Notes: generated by a model from the letters alone, not told the origin. Positions 1 through 9,452 are shown, counted from the first letter of the stretch. The stretch: DNA of 41,338 nucleotides from Gammaproteobacteria bacterium (GCA_018677555.1 JAHHOT010000115.1:1-41338), one strand, 5' to 3'. A program made the numbers and translations.

Positions 1-167
1 GGGGCCCTGCTCCTGCGGATCTGCATGCCCGCGGCTTTGTGACTGCGCTTATAACGAACGGGCATAAGCCTCGATGCCTTTTCATCTAAACCAACGCATC
101 GCCTTTTCGGTCTACCTGTAGACAGCTCCTACGACCGGAGCGCGGTCACAGCGCGGGCATTGCATGC
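1..167. other. Left-edge intergenic region
   Basis: No gene is recognised here. The stretch lies upstream of the methyltransferase gene and presumably carries its promoter, but I could not fit a convincing -35/-10 pair. A short dyad (GCTCC and GGAGC, about 125-141) lies roughly 27 bases before the start codon; its role is unknown. Confidence 0.4.
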
Positions 168-1109
168 ATGGACACTGACCACTGGGCTTCTTACTATCGC
201 AGCGGCGCGCTCGTCAGTTGTCCGACGAATCCCGAGCCGTACTACACGATGGAAGTGCGCGAAGCGTGGGTGCGGTTTTTCACCGGACTGATGGACGGCG
301 ACCGGATCCTCGATCTCGGCACCGGGAACGGCCCGGTTGCGTTGATCGCCAAGGAGACGGCGGCGGAAAACTCCTGTTACTTTGACATCGATGCGGTAGA
401 CCGCGCCGACATCGATCCCCATCGGTATGTGCCGCGCGGCGCGCATCTGCTCGAGGGTATTCGCTTTCACGGCGGGGTCGACGTTGAGGCGCTGCCGTTC
501 CAGGCGCGCCAGTTCAATGCGGTCTGCGGACAATACATCCTCGAATACACGGCGATGGACGAAACGCTGTCCGAATGCGCGCGCGTAATGAAGCCGGGCG
601 GTTCATGCCAGTTCATATTGCATCACGCAAATTCGATCATCGTCAGGAACGCACGGGAGTCGCTGCGCCAGGCCGAGTTGATCGAAGAAACCGGGACGAT
701 TCGCAAGTTTGTCGAATACTGTCAGCGCGGTACTGGCGAGACCGCCGATGCCGAACTGGCACGCAAGGCAGTCTACGCGACGGGAAAAATCCTGCAGGCG
801 CGCGCGAAATCGTCGGCAAACCCGTTGTTGCTACGGTTTGTGATCGACAGCATCAGCAGTTTGCTGGCGCGGCGCAGTCAGCTTTCATACGACGAAATCA
901 GTGCGCACACCGATGAATTGAGCAATGAGTTGCAGCGCTGGGTACAACGATTGAAAGACCTGAGTGCTGCCGCGCTGTCGGAAGACCAGATGAATGCGCT
1001 GGTCAACACAGCAGAAGCGAACGGTTTCTTTGCGATCGTGTCCGGAGAGCAGTACCAGGCAGGGACCAAGCTCGTCGGCTGGAGGCTGATCATGTTCCGG
1101 GGAAGCTGA
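168..1109 (+). CDS. Class I SAM-dependent methyltransferase
   Basis: A 313-residue soluble protein expected to transfer a methyl group from S-adenosylmethionine; the acceptor cannot be told. The Rossmann SAM-binding motif I is clear near residues 46-56 (ILDLGTGNGPV), an acidic strand end follows, and a motif resembling the post-I/IV region of ubiquinone-type methyltransferases is seen at CGQYILEYT, then RVMKPGG. The C-terminal third is helical and not recognised. No signal peptide. It ends one base before the GTG of the TPR/2OG-oxygenase gene, so the two are very probably co-transcribed and may modify the same target. The ATG at 168 has no good ribosome-binding site, but no better in-frame start lies ahead of motif I. 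Confidence 0.8.
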   Translation: MDTDHWASYYRSGALVSCPTNPEPYYTMEVREAWVRFFTGLMDGDRILDLGTGNGPVALIAKETAAENSCYFDIDAVDRADIDPHRYVPRGAHLLEGIRFHGGVDVEALPFQARQFNAVCGQYILEYTAMDETLSECARVMKPGGSCQFILHHANSIIVRNARESLRQAELIEETGTIRKFVEYCQRGTGETADAELARKAVYATGKILQARAKSSANPLLLRFVIDSISSLLARRSQLSYDEISAHTDELSNELQRWVQRLKDLSAAALSEDQMNALVNTAEANGFFAIVSGEQYQAGTKLVGWRLIMFRGS

Positions 1110-1110
1110 C

Positions 1111-2907
1111 GTGCGTCCGCAGCACGAATTGGCGCGCGCGTATCAACTGTCGCAAAAGGGAAAGCACGTGCAGGCAGAGCGCTTGTGCCGGCGGCTGCTC
1201 AGGCAATATCCCGGAGATGCGCCGGCCACACATCTGCTCGGCCTGATCAACAGCAACGCCGGTAATGTTCGTGATGCCGAGCGCTTCATGCGCAAAAGCC
1301 TGCAACTGGATTCCCGCGTCGCTGAATTTCATTCGAACCTTGCAAACCTGTTGCGGCGTATGGGCCGTTGCGAGGAGGCGGCGACCGCGTATCGAAACGC
1401 GCTGAAACTCGATCCGGCAAACAAGCCCGCGGCGATTGGCCGGATCAGGGCGCTGGCTGAGCTCGGCCGATTCGCGGATGCGGAGAAGGAAGCTCGCGCA
1501 TTGACGAAGCGAATTCCGCTCGATCCCGAGGCGTGGTCGGCGCTGGCCATGACAGTGCGCGACCAGGGCAGACTGGACGAAGCCGAAGCGCTGTACCGTC
1601 GGGCAGTGAGGGTCGGGCCCGGCTACGCCGCCGCACATCACAACCTGGGCAGTGTGCTTTGTCGGCTCGACCGCGCCGAAGAGGCGCTGGAATGTCTCGA
1701 TCGTGCGCGTGAAATGGGAGTACGCGGATACGAGCTCGAGTTCAATCTCGGCAGGACGTACCTGCAGCTCTATCGCTTCGACGATGCCGAGCGCGCATTT
1801 GCGGCAGCGGTGGCTGACAATCCACGCGCATCCGACGCGCAAATCAATCTTGCGCGCGTTCGATTCATGCGGGGCGACGCAGATTTCGCGCGTGATATCC
1901 GCGCTGCCGCCTGCGACGATGACCGTGAACTACGGGCGCTTTACGGCATCATGCTTCGCAGGGCCGGAGATCTTGCGGGAGCGGAAAACCATTTCCGCGA
2001 CATGCTGGCACGTGAGGATTCGCCGGAGGTGCGTTCGGCGCTGGCTGAGGTGTTGCACGAACAGGGTTTACCGGAAGAGGCGAGGGTCGTCGTTCTGCCG
2101 GCGGTGGAGGCCAGGCCCGATGATTCGGTCATCGTCGAGAACGTAGCTGCCATCCTGCTCGCCTGCGGGCGGGCGACGGAAGCCATGCCGTATATACAGA
2201 TCCAGCGTGCGCGATTCCCGCACGGCCAGGGCTGGATTGCCTACGAAGCGACCGCGGCGCGTATTCTGGGTATGGACCTCTACGAAGAGCTCTATGACTA
2301 CGATTGGCTCGCCCGTACCTACGACATTGAAGCGCCGCAAGGATGGAGTTCCGTTGACGAGCTCAATTCCGCCGTTCTCGACGCATTGAACGAACGCCAC
2401 CGCCTGAAGGTTCATCCGCTGGACCAGAGCCTGAGAAACGGGAGCCAGACGGCACGCAGCATGTTGACGGATCCGCACCCGGCGATTCGCGCCATCGTCG
2501 CGGCCTTCGAAGAGCCGCTGCAAAGTTATCGTCGAACGATCGGCACCACGCGAAACCACATCGTGTCCAGGCGCAATACCGGTCGCGCGCGCATTACCGG
2601 CGCCTGGTCAGTGCAACTTCGGCGCGACGGTTTCCACGTCAACCACTTCCATCCGGAAGGCTGGATCAGTTCCGCCTATTACGTCTCTGCGCCCGAAGAA
2701 GTACGCGACGAGGAGCGCAAGCCCGGCTGGTTGAAGTTCGGTGAACCGTGTTTTCCCGCGCCTGGCGCTACGCCGGAAAGATTCGTGCAACCGAGGCCAG
2801 GGCGCCTTGCCTTGTTCCCGTCGTACATGTGGCACGGGACCAATCCGATCAAGGGCGATGAGCCGAGAACGACAATCGCGTTCGATGCACTGCCCACGCT
2901 GAAATGA
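1111..2907 (+). CDS. TPR-repeat protein with C-terminal 2OG-Fe(II) oxygenase domain
   Basis: A 598-residue two-part protein. Residues about 1-340 are tandem tetratricopeptide repeats (recurring A..LG....A...... and NLG.... patterns such as AAHHNLGSVLCRL), a protein-interaction scaffold. The C-terminal ~200 residues look like the putative 2OG-Fe(II) oxygenase family (2OG-FeII_Oxy_5 type): the iron pair is probably in VNHFHPEGW (H512/H514), the distal His is H575 in FPSYMWHGT, and R586 in EPRTTIAFD would hold 2-oxoglutarate. Such enzymes hydroxylate peptides or small molecules; substrate unknown. GTG start with GGGGAAG about six bases ahead, one base after the methyltransferase stop, so translation is likely coupled. 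No signal peptide, so cytoplasmic. Confidence 0.8.
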   Translation: MRPQHELARAYQLSQKGKHVQAERLCRRLLRQYPGDAPATHLLGLINSNAGNVRDAERFMRKSLQLDSRVAEFHSNLANLLRRMGRCEEAATAYRNALKLDPANKPAAIGRIRALAELGRFADAEKEARALTKRIPLDPEAWSALAMTVRDQGRLDEAEALYRRAVRVGPGYAAAHHNLGSVLCRLDRAEEALECLDRAREMGVRGYELEFNLGRTYLQLYRFDDAERAFAAAVADNPRASDAQINLARVRFMRGDADFARDIRAAACDDDRELRALYGIMLRRAGDLAGAENHFRDMLAREDSPEVRSALAEVLHEQGLPEEARVVVLPAVEARPDDSVIVENVAAILLACGRATEAMPYIQIQRARFPHGQGWIAYEATAARILGMDLYEELYDYDWLARTYDIEAPQGWSSVDELNSAVLDALNERHRLKVHPLDQSLRNGSQTARSMLTDPHPAIRAIVAAFEEPLQSYRRTIGTTRNHIVSRRNTGRARITGAWSVQLRRDGFHVNHFHPEGWISSAYYVSAPEEVRDEERKPGWLKFGEPCFPAPGATPERFVQPRPGRLALFPSYMWHGTNPIKGDEPRTTIAFDALPTLK

Positions 2908-2912
2908 AATCC

Positions 2913-2932
2913 GTCGGCTACGATCAGCCGAC
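2913..2932. terminator. Hairpin between convergent genes
   Basis: Perfect 7-bp stem GTCGGCT / AGCCGAC with a 6-base loop, placed exactly between two converging stop codons (2907 on +, 2940 on -). No T-tract follows on either strand, so it is at best a weak or bidirectional terminator or an mRNA-end stabilising hairpin. Confidence 0.45.
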
Positions 2933-2939
2933 TCCGGCG

Positions 2940-5168
2940 CTATCGCAACAGATCAGGTGGACGGGCGGCATCGCCGCGGCTGTAGTCGCAAACGCCGTCC
3001 GGAAAAACGCGCATTAGCTCATCGCGGTACGGGAGCACATTGACCGGCGCGTACAAACCGCGATCGATAGCCGCGTCGATCGACTGCAGGTGGCATTTGA
3101 AGATGTCGCCAATGTAATCGTCGCCTGCCTCGATACGCGGATGGCTATAAATAGGGTAGGTCTCCATACACTCGCCGTTTTCCCGTCTGTTCCATGCGCC
3201 ATCCCAGACGTCGTCGCCGCTTGCGATAATGCCGCCGGCGTCGCTGTAGCATCGATCCTGAGCGTCGGCCGGCTTCGACGAGACGGGCCCGAGATCCGGA
3301 TTTGCCTGAAGATTGACGATCCAGCGGTCAAGCAGGTCAATGGCGTCTGCGAATGGCAGGTTGGGTTTTCGCGTAAACCAGATGAGCTGCGTATCCGCCT
3401 GCCCCTGGTGGCGAATCATCCTGAGACGAGCGGAAAACGATTGCAGGCTATGGTGCATGTCGAGCTCTGGCTCGAGGTAATTGCGGAAATCGATAATCGG
3501 CATCTCGAGCTGACCGATGAATACCTGTCCGGAACGATAGGCTGCCTGCATCGCTGCGAGGTCGCCCACGCTGCGCCGGGCGGGAAGGTCCGGCGACTCT
3601 TTCTTGTACATGTTGTGATCGCTCCAGACGGAGAATTCGTCGAGGCCGGATCTTGCGGCGCTGTAAATCCAGTAGCGCTCTGGCTCCATTTCCGCCGCCG
3701 GCTTCCAGCCGCCGATCGCGTCATTGAGCTTGAGAAATTCTTCGGGCGATACCTGGCGGCGTTTCAGCGCGCGCAAACCGTACTGCACGCCGACGTTGTC
3801 AAACGTACGACGAGCGTGACCGCTGGTATCCGTTCCGTAGACCCGCTTAAGATTGTCCCAGTAGGTCCACGACACGCGTGCGAACACGTCGGGCGCAAAC
3901 AGCGACGCAAAGTAGCTGTACCTGGGATTGGCAATTTGCGGCGTCAGGTTGCGCCAGCTGCGCGTGCACTCGGTCTGGCCCCCGGACCACACCGGCCAAT
4001 CGAATTGACTCAGCGACTGAATGGCGCGGAGACGGAGAATATCGTTGCTCATGTCGTCGCGGGCGTTGAATCCCTGGACCCAGCGACGCTGCGACCATTT
4101 TTGCCACTTCGGGTTTTCGGCGTCGGTGACGTCGAAGTAGTGCTCGAGCAGTTCGCAATCCATGACTTTCGTGGTTTGCGTCACCATGTCCGGATACGAC
4201 TGCATTGCAATGCCGCCATCGAGCAGGCCCGGGCGGTTTTGCCCGATCAGGTATTGCTGGATTGCTCCGCCGGAGCCGCCCATGCCGATCGTGTACGTCG
4301 GTTCGCCGTACCTGGCGGCGAAATGGCGCTTCATGCGCGCGAACGTATCCTCTGCGAGCTCGATGTCGTACTGCGTCGATGTCTGGTTCGCCGTTGCGTG
4401 CGCAACCGCAAATCCTTTCTGTAATTCCGCCCAGCGCCGATCCGGGATGTAGTCGAGGGAGATCCGGCCCTGCCGCCGGCCGATGCCGACACCGCCGCGG
4501 AACAGGTAGATGAGCTTGCCGTTCCAGAATTCGAGATCCGGTTGCCCGGGCGTGTCCTCCGGCCCCCGGAGCAGCGCGATCATATAGATGTAGCGATTGA
4601 TCGTGCCGCTCTCGATTCGGACGATAAACGGCACTTCCTGTCCGTCGATCGTCAGGTGATCGACATCGTCCGTCATGGAGCTGTACGGCAGAAATTCGCC
4701 ACTGGTCTTGCTGCGATACAGGTAGTGGACGCGGCTCCGCAAGCCGCAGTCCTTGCTGTAGCCGATAATCTCGGTGGTCCTGGCGCCTGCCGCGTCTACG
4801 GCGTAAACGGGCGTGCCGGCACCTGCGTCGTTATCGGGTAATGGCTGGCCGAGTCCGGCGGCCTCGGTTCGGCAGGCGAACGGATAGTCCAGGCTGTCGG
4901 CGTAGGTCGGCAATACGGGCCCGGTGCCGCCGATCGGGATCGGGTATGCATAATCATCCGCGTGTCGATCGCGCAGCGCAGGATGCGCGCCGGAATAGGG
5001 TTCTGCCGGCGCCATCGGCTCGTAGTCCGGGGGCAGCGCCACAACCTGCGGGTCGTCGGCGTACCGGTCGACCATCAATCGCTGCGCTGCCTGGTAAACA
5101 TATACGCCTGGCACCAGGATCAGCGCGAGGACGGATACGACAATAAGTCTGCGCGGTACCGTCTTCAT
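2940..5168 (-). CDS. Exported DUF6351-like putative hydrolase
   Basis: A 742-residue protein that I match from memory to the DUF6351 family, whose biochemical role is not established. It begins with a basic n-region and a hydrophobic segment (about residues 8-28) acting as signal anchor or signal peptide, so the body is periplasmic. Family-like landmarks are IGYSKDCGLRSRVHYLYRS, IRIESGTINRYIYMIALL, FRGGVGIG and the glycine-rich IGMGGSGGAIQQY, which resembles an alpha/beta-hydrolase nucleophile elbow (GGSGG), followed by LLDGGIAMQSYPD. The serine there is the candidate nucleophile (inference). It lies just downstream of a TonB receptor in the same direction but behind that gene's terminator, so it probably has its own promoter; a TATAGT box sits six bases before the ATG, compatible with a leaderless transcript. 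Confidence 0.7.
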   Translation of the reverse strand: MKTVPRRLIVVSVLALILVPGVYVYQAAQRLMVDRYADDPQVVALPPDYEPMAPAEPYSGAHPALRDRHADDYAYPIPIGGTGPVLPTYADSLDYPFACRTEAAGLGQPLPDNDAGAGTPVYAVDAAGARTTEIIGYSKDCGLRSRVHYLYRSKTSGEFLPYSSMTDDVDHLTIDGQEVPFIVRIESGTINRYIYMIALLRGPEDTPGQPDLEFWNGKLIYLFRGGVGIGRRQGRISLDYIPDRRWAELQKGFAVAHATANQTSTQYDIELAEDTFARMKRHFAARYGEPTYTIGMGGSGGAIQQYLIGQNRPGLLDGGIAMQSYPDMVTQTTKVMDCELLEHYFDVTDAENPKWQKWSQRRWVQGFNARDDMSNDILRLRAIQSLSQFDWPVWSGGQTECTRSWRNLTPQIANPRYSYFASLFAPDVFARVSWTYWDNLKRVYGTDTSGHARRTFDNVGVQYGLRALKRRQVSPEEFLKLNDAIGGWKPAAEMEPERYWIYSAARSGLDEFSVWSDHNMYKKESPDLPARRSVGDLAAMQAAYRSGQVFIGQLEMPIIDFRNYLEPELDMHHSLQSFSARLRMIRHQGQADTQLIWFTRKPNLPFADAIDLLDRWIVNLQANPDLGPVSSKPADAQDRCYSDAGGIIASGDDVWDGAWNRRENGECMETYPIYSHPRIEAGDDYIGDIFKCHLQSIDAAIDRGLYAPVNVLPYRDELMRVFPDGVCDYSRGDAARPPDLLR

Positions 5169-5199
5169 GGATCAACTATACCGTAGACGATTGAGCGGT

Positions 5200-5226
5200 A
5201 AAAAAACGGCGCACCGAAGTGCGCCG
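5200..5226 (-). terminator. Rho-independent terminator of the TonB receptor gene
   Basis: Read on the minus strand: stem CGGCGCAC / GTGCGCCG with a tight four-base loop, followed directly by seven T residues. It lies about 25 bases past the TonB receptor stop codon and just before the start of the DUF6351-like gene, separating the two transcripts. Confidence 0.88.
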
Positions 5227-5250
5227 CTCCGTCTTGCTTGTCGAGTTCTT

Positions 5251-8200
5251 TCAGAACTCAGCCGTCAGGTTTACGAACCAGTAACGTCCGAGGACATCGT
5301 AGTTCTGCGGGAAAGTGTTGCCACTCACATACACAGATACCGAGATGTCCTGCCCCAGGATAGGCGGCTCTTCGTCCGTCAGGTTCTGCACACCGACGCG
5401 GAAGGTCAGGTTCGTCAGATCCGTATCCCACACGTAGGTGCCGGCCAGGTCGATGTAGTTGTAGGAATCGATCTTTTCATCGGTTGCCTCGAACTGTCCG
5501 AACGAGAAGTTCGGGTTATCGACCGTCGCATCGTTGTCAACCTCCGCAGTGTGACGCCAGGTCAGCGCGACGTTCAATGGAAGCTGCGAAGCATTCCACG
5601 AAACCCGGGCCTTGTGGCGCCAGTCCGGTGTCGGCCGGCCGCAAACGTTGCCGAACAGGCCGGCGCAGTCATAGGTCGGGAAGCCGGGAAGCGGCTCCGT
5701 CACCAGTTCGTTCACCCAGCTACCGACGAAGTTGATGTCGATACCGCCGCCTGCTCCCGGCAGGTCGAAACCGTAGTTGATCTCGGTGTCGACGCCGGAG
5801 GCCTGCAGCGTGCCCAGGTTCTGGTTGGTGTTGACGATGAAGCCCTGTTGCCCGAGCCACAGCGACCCGGAACCCGGCGCGCGGTTGACCAGGTTGCAGA
5901 ACAGCGGATCGCCGCCGGTCAGGCAGGTGTTGACCGCGAGGTCGGCACCGACACCGCCGATGACGTCCTCGACATCGATGTCATACCAGTCAACCGTCAT
6001 GTTCAGGCCATCCAGGAACGACGGCGAATACACGAAACCGACGGAAAAGGTGTCAGCCGACTCCGGCTCGAGGTTCGGGTTGCCGCCGGTCAGGCCGTTA
6101 TACTGCGAGGCCGGATTGGTCGCGATGTTGCCGTATTGTGCCGCGGAAACGCCCGTGTTCATGCAGTTTGCCAGCGTTGCGTTCGCATTGCTGTCCGAAG
6201 GCAGCTCCGATCCTGGATTGTCGACCGCGCAGGGGTCCGTGCTGCCGTCAAGCTGCACGACCTGCGGCCGGAACAGTTCCTGGATATTCGGTGCACGAAC
6301 CGCACGCTGGAAGCTGGTCCGGAAGCGAAGGCTCTCGATCGGTTCCCAGTCAGCGCCGACTTTCCAGGTGTTGGTGTCGAAGCCGAGGTCGTAGTCCGAA
6401 TAACGATATCCTGCTTCAACAGTGGCGGACTCGAAACCGGTCCGGCCCTGCACCAGCGGCAGACGCGCCTCGGTGAACACTTCGCGAACGTCGAACTCGC
6501 CGATCGTGTCGAGCGTGGCGCCACCCTGGCCGACGAGGCCGCCGGTAGCGAACAGGATGTCATTGTAGAACTCGGATTTTTCACGCCGGTATTCCGCGCC
6601 GAATGCAACGCCCAGGCCATCGTCAGCCGCGGGCAACTTGACGCCGGCGTCGGTCAGGTCACCCGTGACGGCACCGCTGACCACCCATTGCGTAGTGCGG
6701 CCGTTCTGGAACGCAGGTACCGATACGTAGTTGACCGCCGCCTGTGACACGGCGTCCGGGCCATGGAAGATATCCATGGGTACGCACAACGGGTCGTCGT
6801 TGGTCGGATCCGCATCTGCGTTGACTCGACACACGACGTTGCCGAGGCTGTCCGTGACCGCGTTGAGTGCGTTGCCGATGCGCGTCAACGACACGTCGTT
6901 GCGGTAGGTCGATTCGTAGTTGGTCGTACCGTACATGAAGTAACCGTCGTAGCTCCAGTTGTCGGTGAGATCGCCGCGCATGCCGGCAAGGGCACGGTAG
7001 GACGTGTGCACCAGGTTGTTGGAACGTCCGCCGCCCTCGGTCAGCCGCCGGCCGATACTGATCAACGCGTCATCGGTGCCGCCCCGGCCTTGCTGCGTGC
7101 AGATGTAGTCGAACTGGTCGGCCTCCAGGAACGGGTTGTCGCAATTGACGCTGTAGGCGCCGTTCTGCGACGGTGGCCCGGAACCCCGGAAGGCCGCGCT
7201 CGGCGCGATCTGCGCATCGGTTCGGTCATCCATGAACTGGAATTCGCCGTAAGCGGTTGCTTTCTCGTTCAGGTCGTAGTGTGCGAAAACGCCTGCGGTC
7301 CAGCGAATGTCAGGACGCTGATAGTGGTTGAAAGGTGCGTAGTTGAACAGGTGATCGTTGGTGAACGGGATCAGCTCGCCGTTCGGGCCACGCGGCGTCA
7401 TCGGCGTTACCGGCAGCTCCGCGCCGGGTGCCTGGCCGACACCGATCTGCTCGACTTGCTGGAAGCGCGCCGGCGACGCCGAGCTCGAACCGAAACAGAA
7501 GTCGAAAACGTCACCGGAGGCGATAGCGCAGGCACTGTAGTCGCGTTCCGACTGCAGCAGCTCCTCGATGTCGCGATAACCGATGTACATCGTCGCGTTG
7601 CCGCGACCGTTTTCCGCGTTCATGCCCAGGGTCAGGGTTACGTCGGTTGTGTTGCCGTCGTTTACCGTCGAGCTCGGTAATGCGAATCCGGAATCTGAAA
7701 CAGCCTGCTGAATCTGGCGATTGTCGTTCTTGTGCTGGTAACCGCTTTGCTGAATATCGATTCGGAAACCTTCGAAGCTGTCCTGCATGATGAAGTTGAC
7801 AACGCCCGCAACCGCGTCGGCGCCGTATACCGCCGACGCACCGCCGGTCAGAACTTCTACACGCTCGATCAGCGAGCCGGGTATCTGGTTGAGGTCGGGT
7901 GCGGCATTACCGTTCTGTGTCGGGTCGCCCGGCATGAGGCGGCGGCCGTTGACGAGAACGAGTGTGCGTTGACTGCCCAGCCCGCGGAGGTCGACGTTGG
8001 CCGAACCTGTTGCACCGTTAGCAACGAGGCCGCCAAAGTCGGCAATGGCTTGTGGCAGATTACCGATCAGATCTTCTACGCGCGTGACGCCAGTGAGTTT
8101 GAAATCCTCCTGTGTAACCGACTTCACCGGGCTGATCGCGGTCAGGTCACGACTTTTGATTCGTGTACCCGTTACCGTGATCTCCTCGATGCCTTCGCTT

Positions 8201-8304
8201 GCGTCATCCTGCGCGTAGGCTTGCGGCGACATTGCAATGGCTGCCGCCGTGCCCGTCATGAGCGCAATCTTGATTGCGCGTCTGACTGCGTTATTGCTTT
8301 CCAT
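5251..8304 (-). CDS. TonB-dependent outer-membrane receptor
   Basis: A 1017-residue outer-membrane beta-barrel transporter powered by TonB. A signal peptide (about residues 1-31, ending AMSPQAYAQ) is followed by a TonB-box-like EEITVTGTRI, a plug domain (residues about 50-180, with VDLRGLGSQRTLVLVNGRR and GGASAVYGADAVAGVVNF), then a long barrel ending in Phe (NLTAEF), as outer-membrane proteins do. I chose the ATG at 8304 because AAGGAGGAG stands just ahead of it and the signal peptide begins there; the open frame extends 43 codons further upstream without any export logic. Substrate unknown; the plug style is that of carbohydrate/peptide-type receptors common in Xanthomonadales-like bacteria. 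Its neighbour is the exported DUF6351-like hydrolase. Confidence 0.93.
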   Translation of the reverse strand: MESNNAVRRAIKIALMTGTAAAIAMSPQAYAQDDASEGIEEITVTGTRIKSRDLTAISPVKSVTQEDFKLTGVTRVEDLIGNLPQAIADFGGLVANGATGSANVDLRGLGSQRTLVLVNGRRLMPGDPTQNGNAAPDLNQIPGSLIERVEVLTGGASAVYGADAVAGVVNFIMQDSFEGFRIDIQQSGYQHKNDNRQIQQAVSDSGFALPSSTVNDGNTTDVTLTLGMNAENGRGNATMYIGYRDIEELLQSERDYSACAIASGDVFDFCFGSSSASPARFQQVEQIGVGQAPGAELPVTPMTPRGPNGELIPFTNDHLFNYAPFNHYQRPDIRWTAGVFAHYDLNEKATAYGEFQFMDDRTDAQIAPSAAFRGSGPPSQNGAYSVNCDNPFLEADQFDYICTQQGRGGTDDALISIGRRLTEGGGRSNNLVHTSYRALAGMRGDLTDNWSYDGYFMYGTTNYESTYRNDVSLTRIGNALNAVTDSLGNVVCRVNADADPTNDDPLCVPMDIFHGPDAVSQAAVNYVSVPAFQNGRTTQWVVSGAVTGDLTDAGVKLPAADDGLGVAFGAEYRREKSEFYNDILFATGGLVGQGGATLDTIGEFDVREVFTEARLPLVQGRTGFESATVEAGYRYSDYDLGFDTNTWKVGADWEPIESLRFRTSFQRAVRAPNIQELFRPQVVQLDGSTDPCAVDNPGSELPSDSNANATLANCMNTGVSAAQYGNIATNPASQYNGLTGGNPNLEPESADTFSVGFVYSPSFLDGLNMTVDWYDIDVEDVIGGVGADLAVNTCLTGGDPLFCNLVNRAPGSGSLWLGQQGFIVNTNQNLGTLQASGVDTEINYGFDLPGAGGGIDINFVGSWVNELVTEPLPGFPTYDCAGLFGNVCGRPTPDWRHKARVSWNASQLPLNVALTWRHTAEVDNDATVDNPNFSFGQFEATDEKIDSYNYIDLAGTYVWDTDLTNLTFRVGVQNLTDEEPPILGQDISVSVYVSGNTFPQNYDVLGRYWFVNLTAEF

Positions 8305-8811
8305 CTCTCCTCCTTCCCTTAATTGGGTCAGGCTTAAGTCAGATCCCCGAATCGACTTACCAGGGAACTTCCGGAGCTCGGATAAATCAGAGTTCAGTAC
8401 CCGTGCACTCGCACAGGCCTCCCCGCCGAGCATGTGGTAGCAAGCCTACATAGCGAGGTTATATACCCAAATACTGTTGCGTTATTTCAACGATCAAGGG
8501 ATATTCGTTGAGGGAATAAGGCTTAAACAGTAGCTTTCACACGACAAATCTTTCGTTCTTATGCCGAATCGATCTTTTATTTCTTAAATTGTTGCAAATA
8601 AGTGACACTATTCAGGCGAGAAAAGCTGTGATTTGCGCGCCACAGCGGCGGTTGTTGCGGGCGCGTCACCGAATTTCGCAAGCGGCCGCGCGCGCGATTC
8701 CTGCCGGCTGATTCCGCTTGTCGGGAGAACAACCGTTGCTACGGAATGGCCACTGATGGACCGGCCGGAAAGCAGGCGATGAACGGTTCGATCGGGACGT
8801 TAATGCGGTGA
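8305..8811. other. AT-rich upstream region of the TonB receptor gene
   Basis: About 500 bases without a gene I can support. The part 8450-8620 is clearly richer in A and T than the surroundings and lies upstream of the receptor gene, so it is likely promoter and regulator-binding DNA. The part 8640-8811 is GC-rich again, downstream of the 187-residue protein gene; short frames there show no start signal or family resemblance. No strong hairpin terminator was found. Confidence 0.5.
8460..8490 (-). promoter_or_regulatory. Candidate promoter of the TonB receptor gene
   Basis: On the minus strand a TTGAAA (8485-8490) is followed after 19 bases by TATATA (8460-8465), overlapping TATAAC. The spacer is longer than the usual 17, so the match is moderate. 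It would give a leader of about 150 bases before the ATG at 8304. Confidence 0.35.
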
Positions 8812-9375
8812 TCAGGGGCAGACGGATTCGTCCACGGCGGTAACACCTAATTGTTCGCTGCCGCACTGATCGTCATACACGGAACAATAGCGAATGACGA
8901 CACTGATGCGATTGGCCTGGTCGCGGAAGTCTGCGGAGCGTTCGGCGCCTTCACGAAGCTCGCCCTGCAGTAGCTGATAGCGGTTGCCGGGGATCAGGTA
9001 CTGACCGCGCCGGTAGCTCGCGTCCCAGATATCGAAATTGCGGCCGCGAAAAAGATCATAAGCGCCTGACCACGGGTACTGCACGTCGTCGCCATTATCG
9101 TAAATTTTCTCGCCGTCAATATAGAAACACAGGTTTTTCACGACGGCCGGGCCGAGCCCGGCGGACACGAAGCCGAAGGCAAATGTTTGTTCGAGCATGT
9201 CGAAGTCGCGCACGGCGTCGAGTTTGGGTACGACGGAGAGACGGTTATGCCGGCGGTTCTCCAGTCCTTCCCAGATCGCGAGGGCGACGGCCGCAACCGC
9301 GATTATCGCGGCGCCCGATCGTCTGAGCCACTCGACAGTGTGGCCCAGTCGGCCACGCTTTTTCTCGTCCGCCAC
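8812..9375 (-). CDS. Small membrane-anchored hypothetical protein
   Basis: A 187-residue protein I do not recognise. A charged N-terminus (DEKKRGR) precedes one hydrophobic segment at about residues 20-36 (AAIIAVAAVALAIWEGL), so it is probably an N-in single-pass membrane protein with the remaining ~145 residues in the periplasm. Near the C-terminus two cysteines (RYCSVYDDQC) lie close enough to form a disulfide, and the last residues are VCP. The start is GTG; the next Met comes only after the membrane segment. It sits 77 bases downstream of the ApbE gene in the same direction and may be the last gene of that operon. A function cannot be assigned. Confidence 0.6.
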   Translation of the reverse strand: MADEKKRGRLGHTVEWLRRSGAAIIAVAAVALAIWEGLENRRHNRLSVVPKLDAVRDFDMLEQTFAFGFVSAGLGPAVVKNLCFYIDGEKIYDNGDDVQYPWSGAYDLFRGRNFDIWDASYRRGQYLIPGNRYQLLQGELREGAERSADFRDQANRISVVIRYCSVYDDQCGSEQLGVTAVDESVCP

Positions 9376-9452
9376 GGGTTGCTCGCAGTTTCAGCCCACC
9401 CCCAAGTTGAACAGCACAACGTCGGCTAATCAAGTCGCACAAGGCTTGCCGG

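Noticed and set aside
3090-4424. Plus-strand frame of 444 codons opposite the DUF6351-like gene
   Set aside because: Antisense shadow without protein-like composition.
5167-6747. Long plus-strand open frame (526 codons) opposite the TonB receptor gene
   Set aside because: It lies wholly antisense to a receptor with clear plug and barrel features; the translation is Val/Arg-rich with no domain. Typical antisense frame in GC-rich DNA.
8666-8866. 66-codon minus frame between the TonB receptor and the 187-residue protein gene
   Set aside because: Arg-rich, overlaps the end of the neighbouring gene, no start signal or family resemblance.
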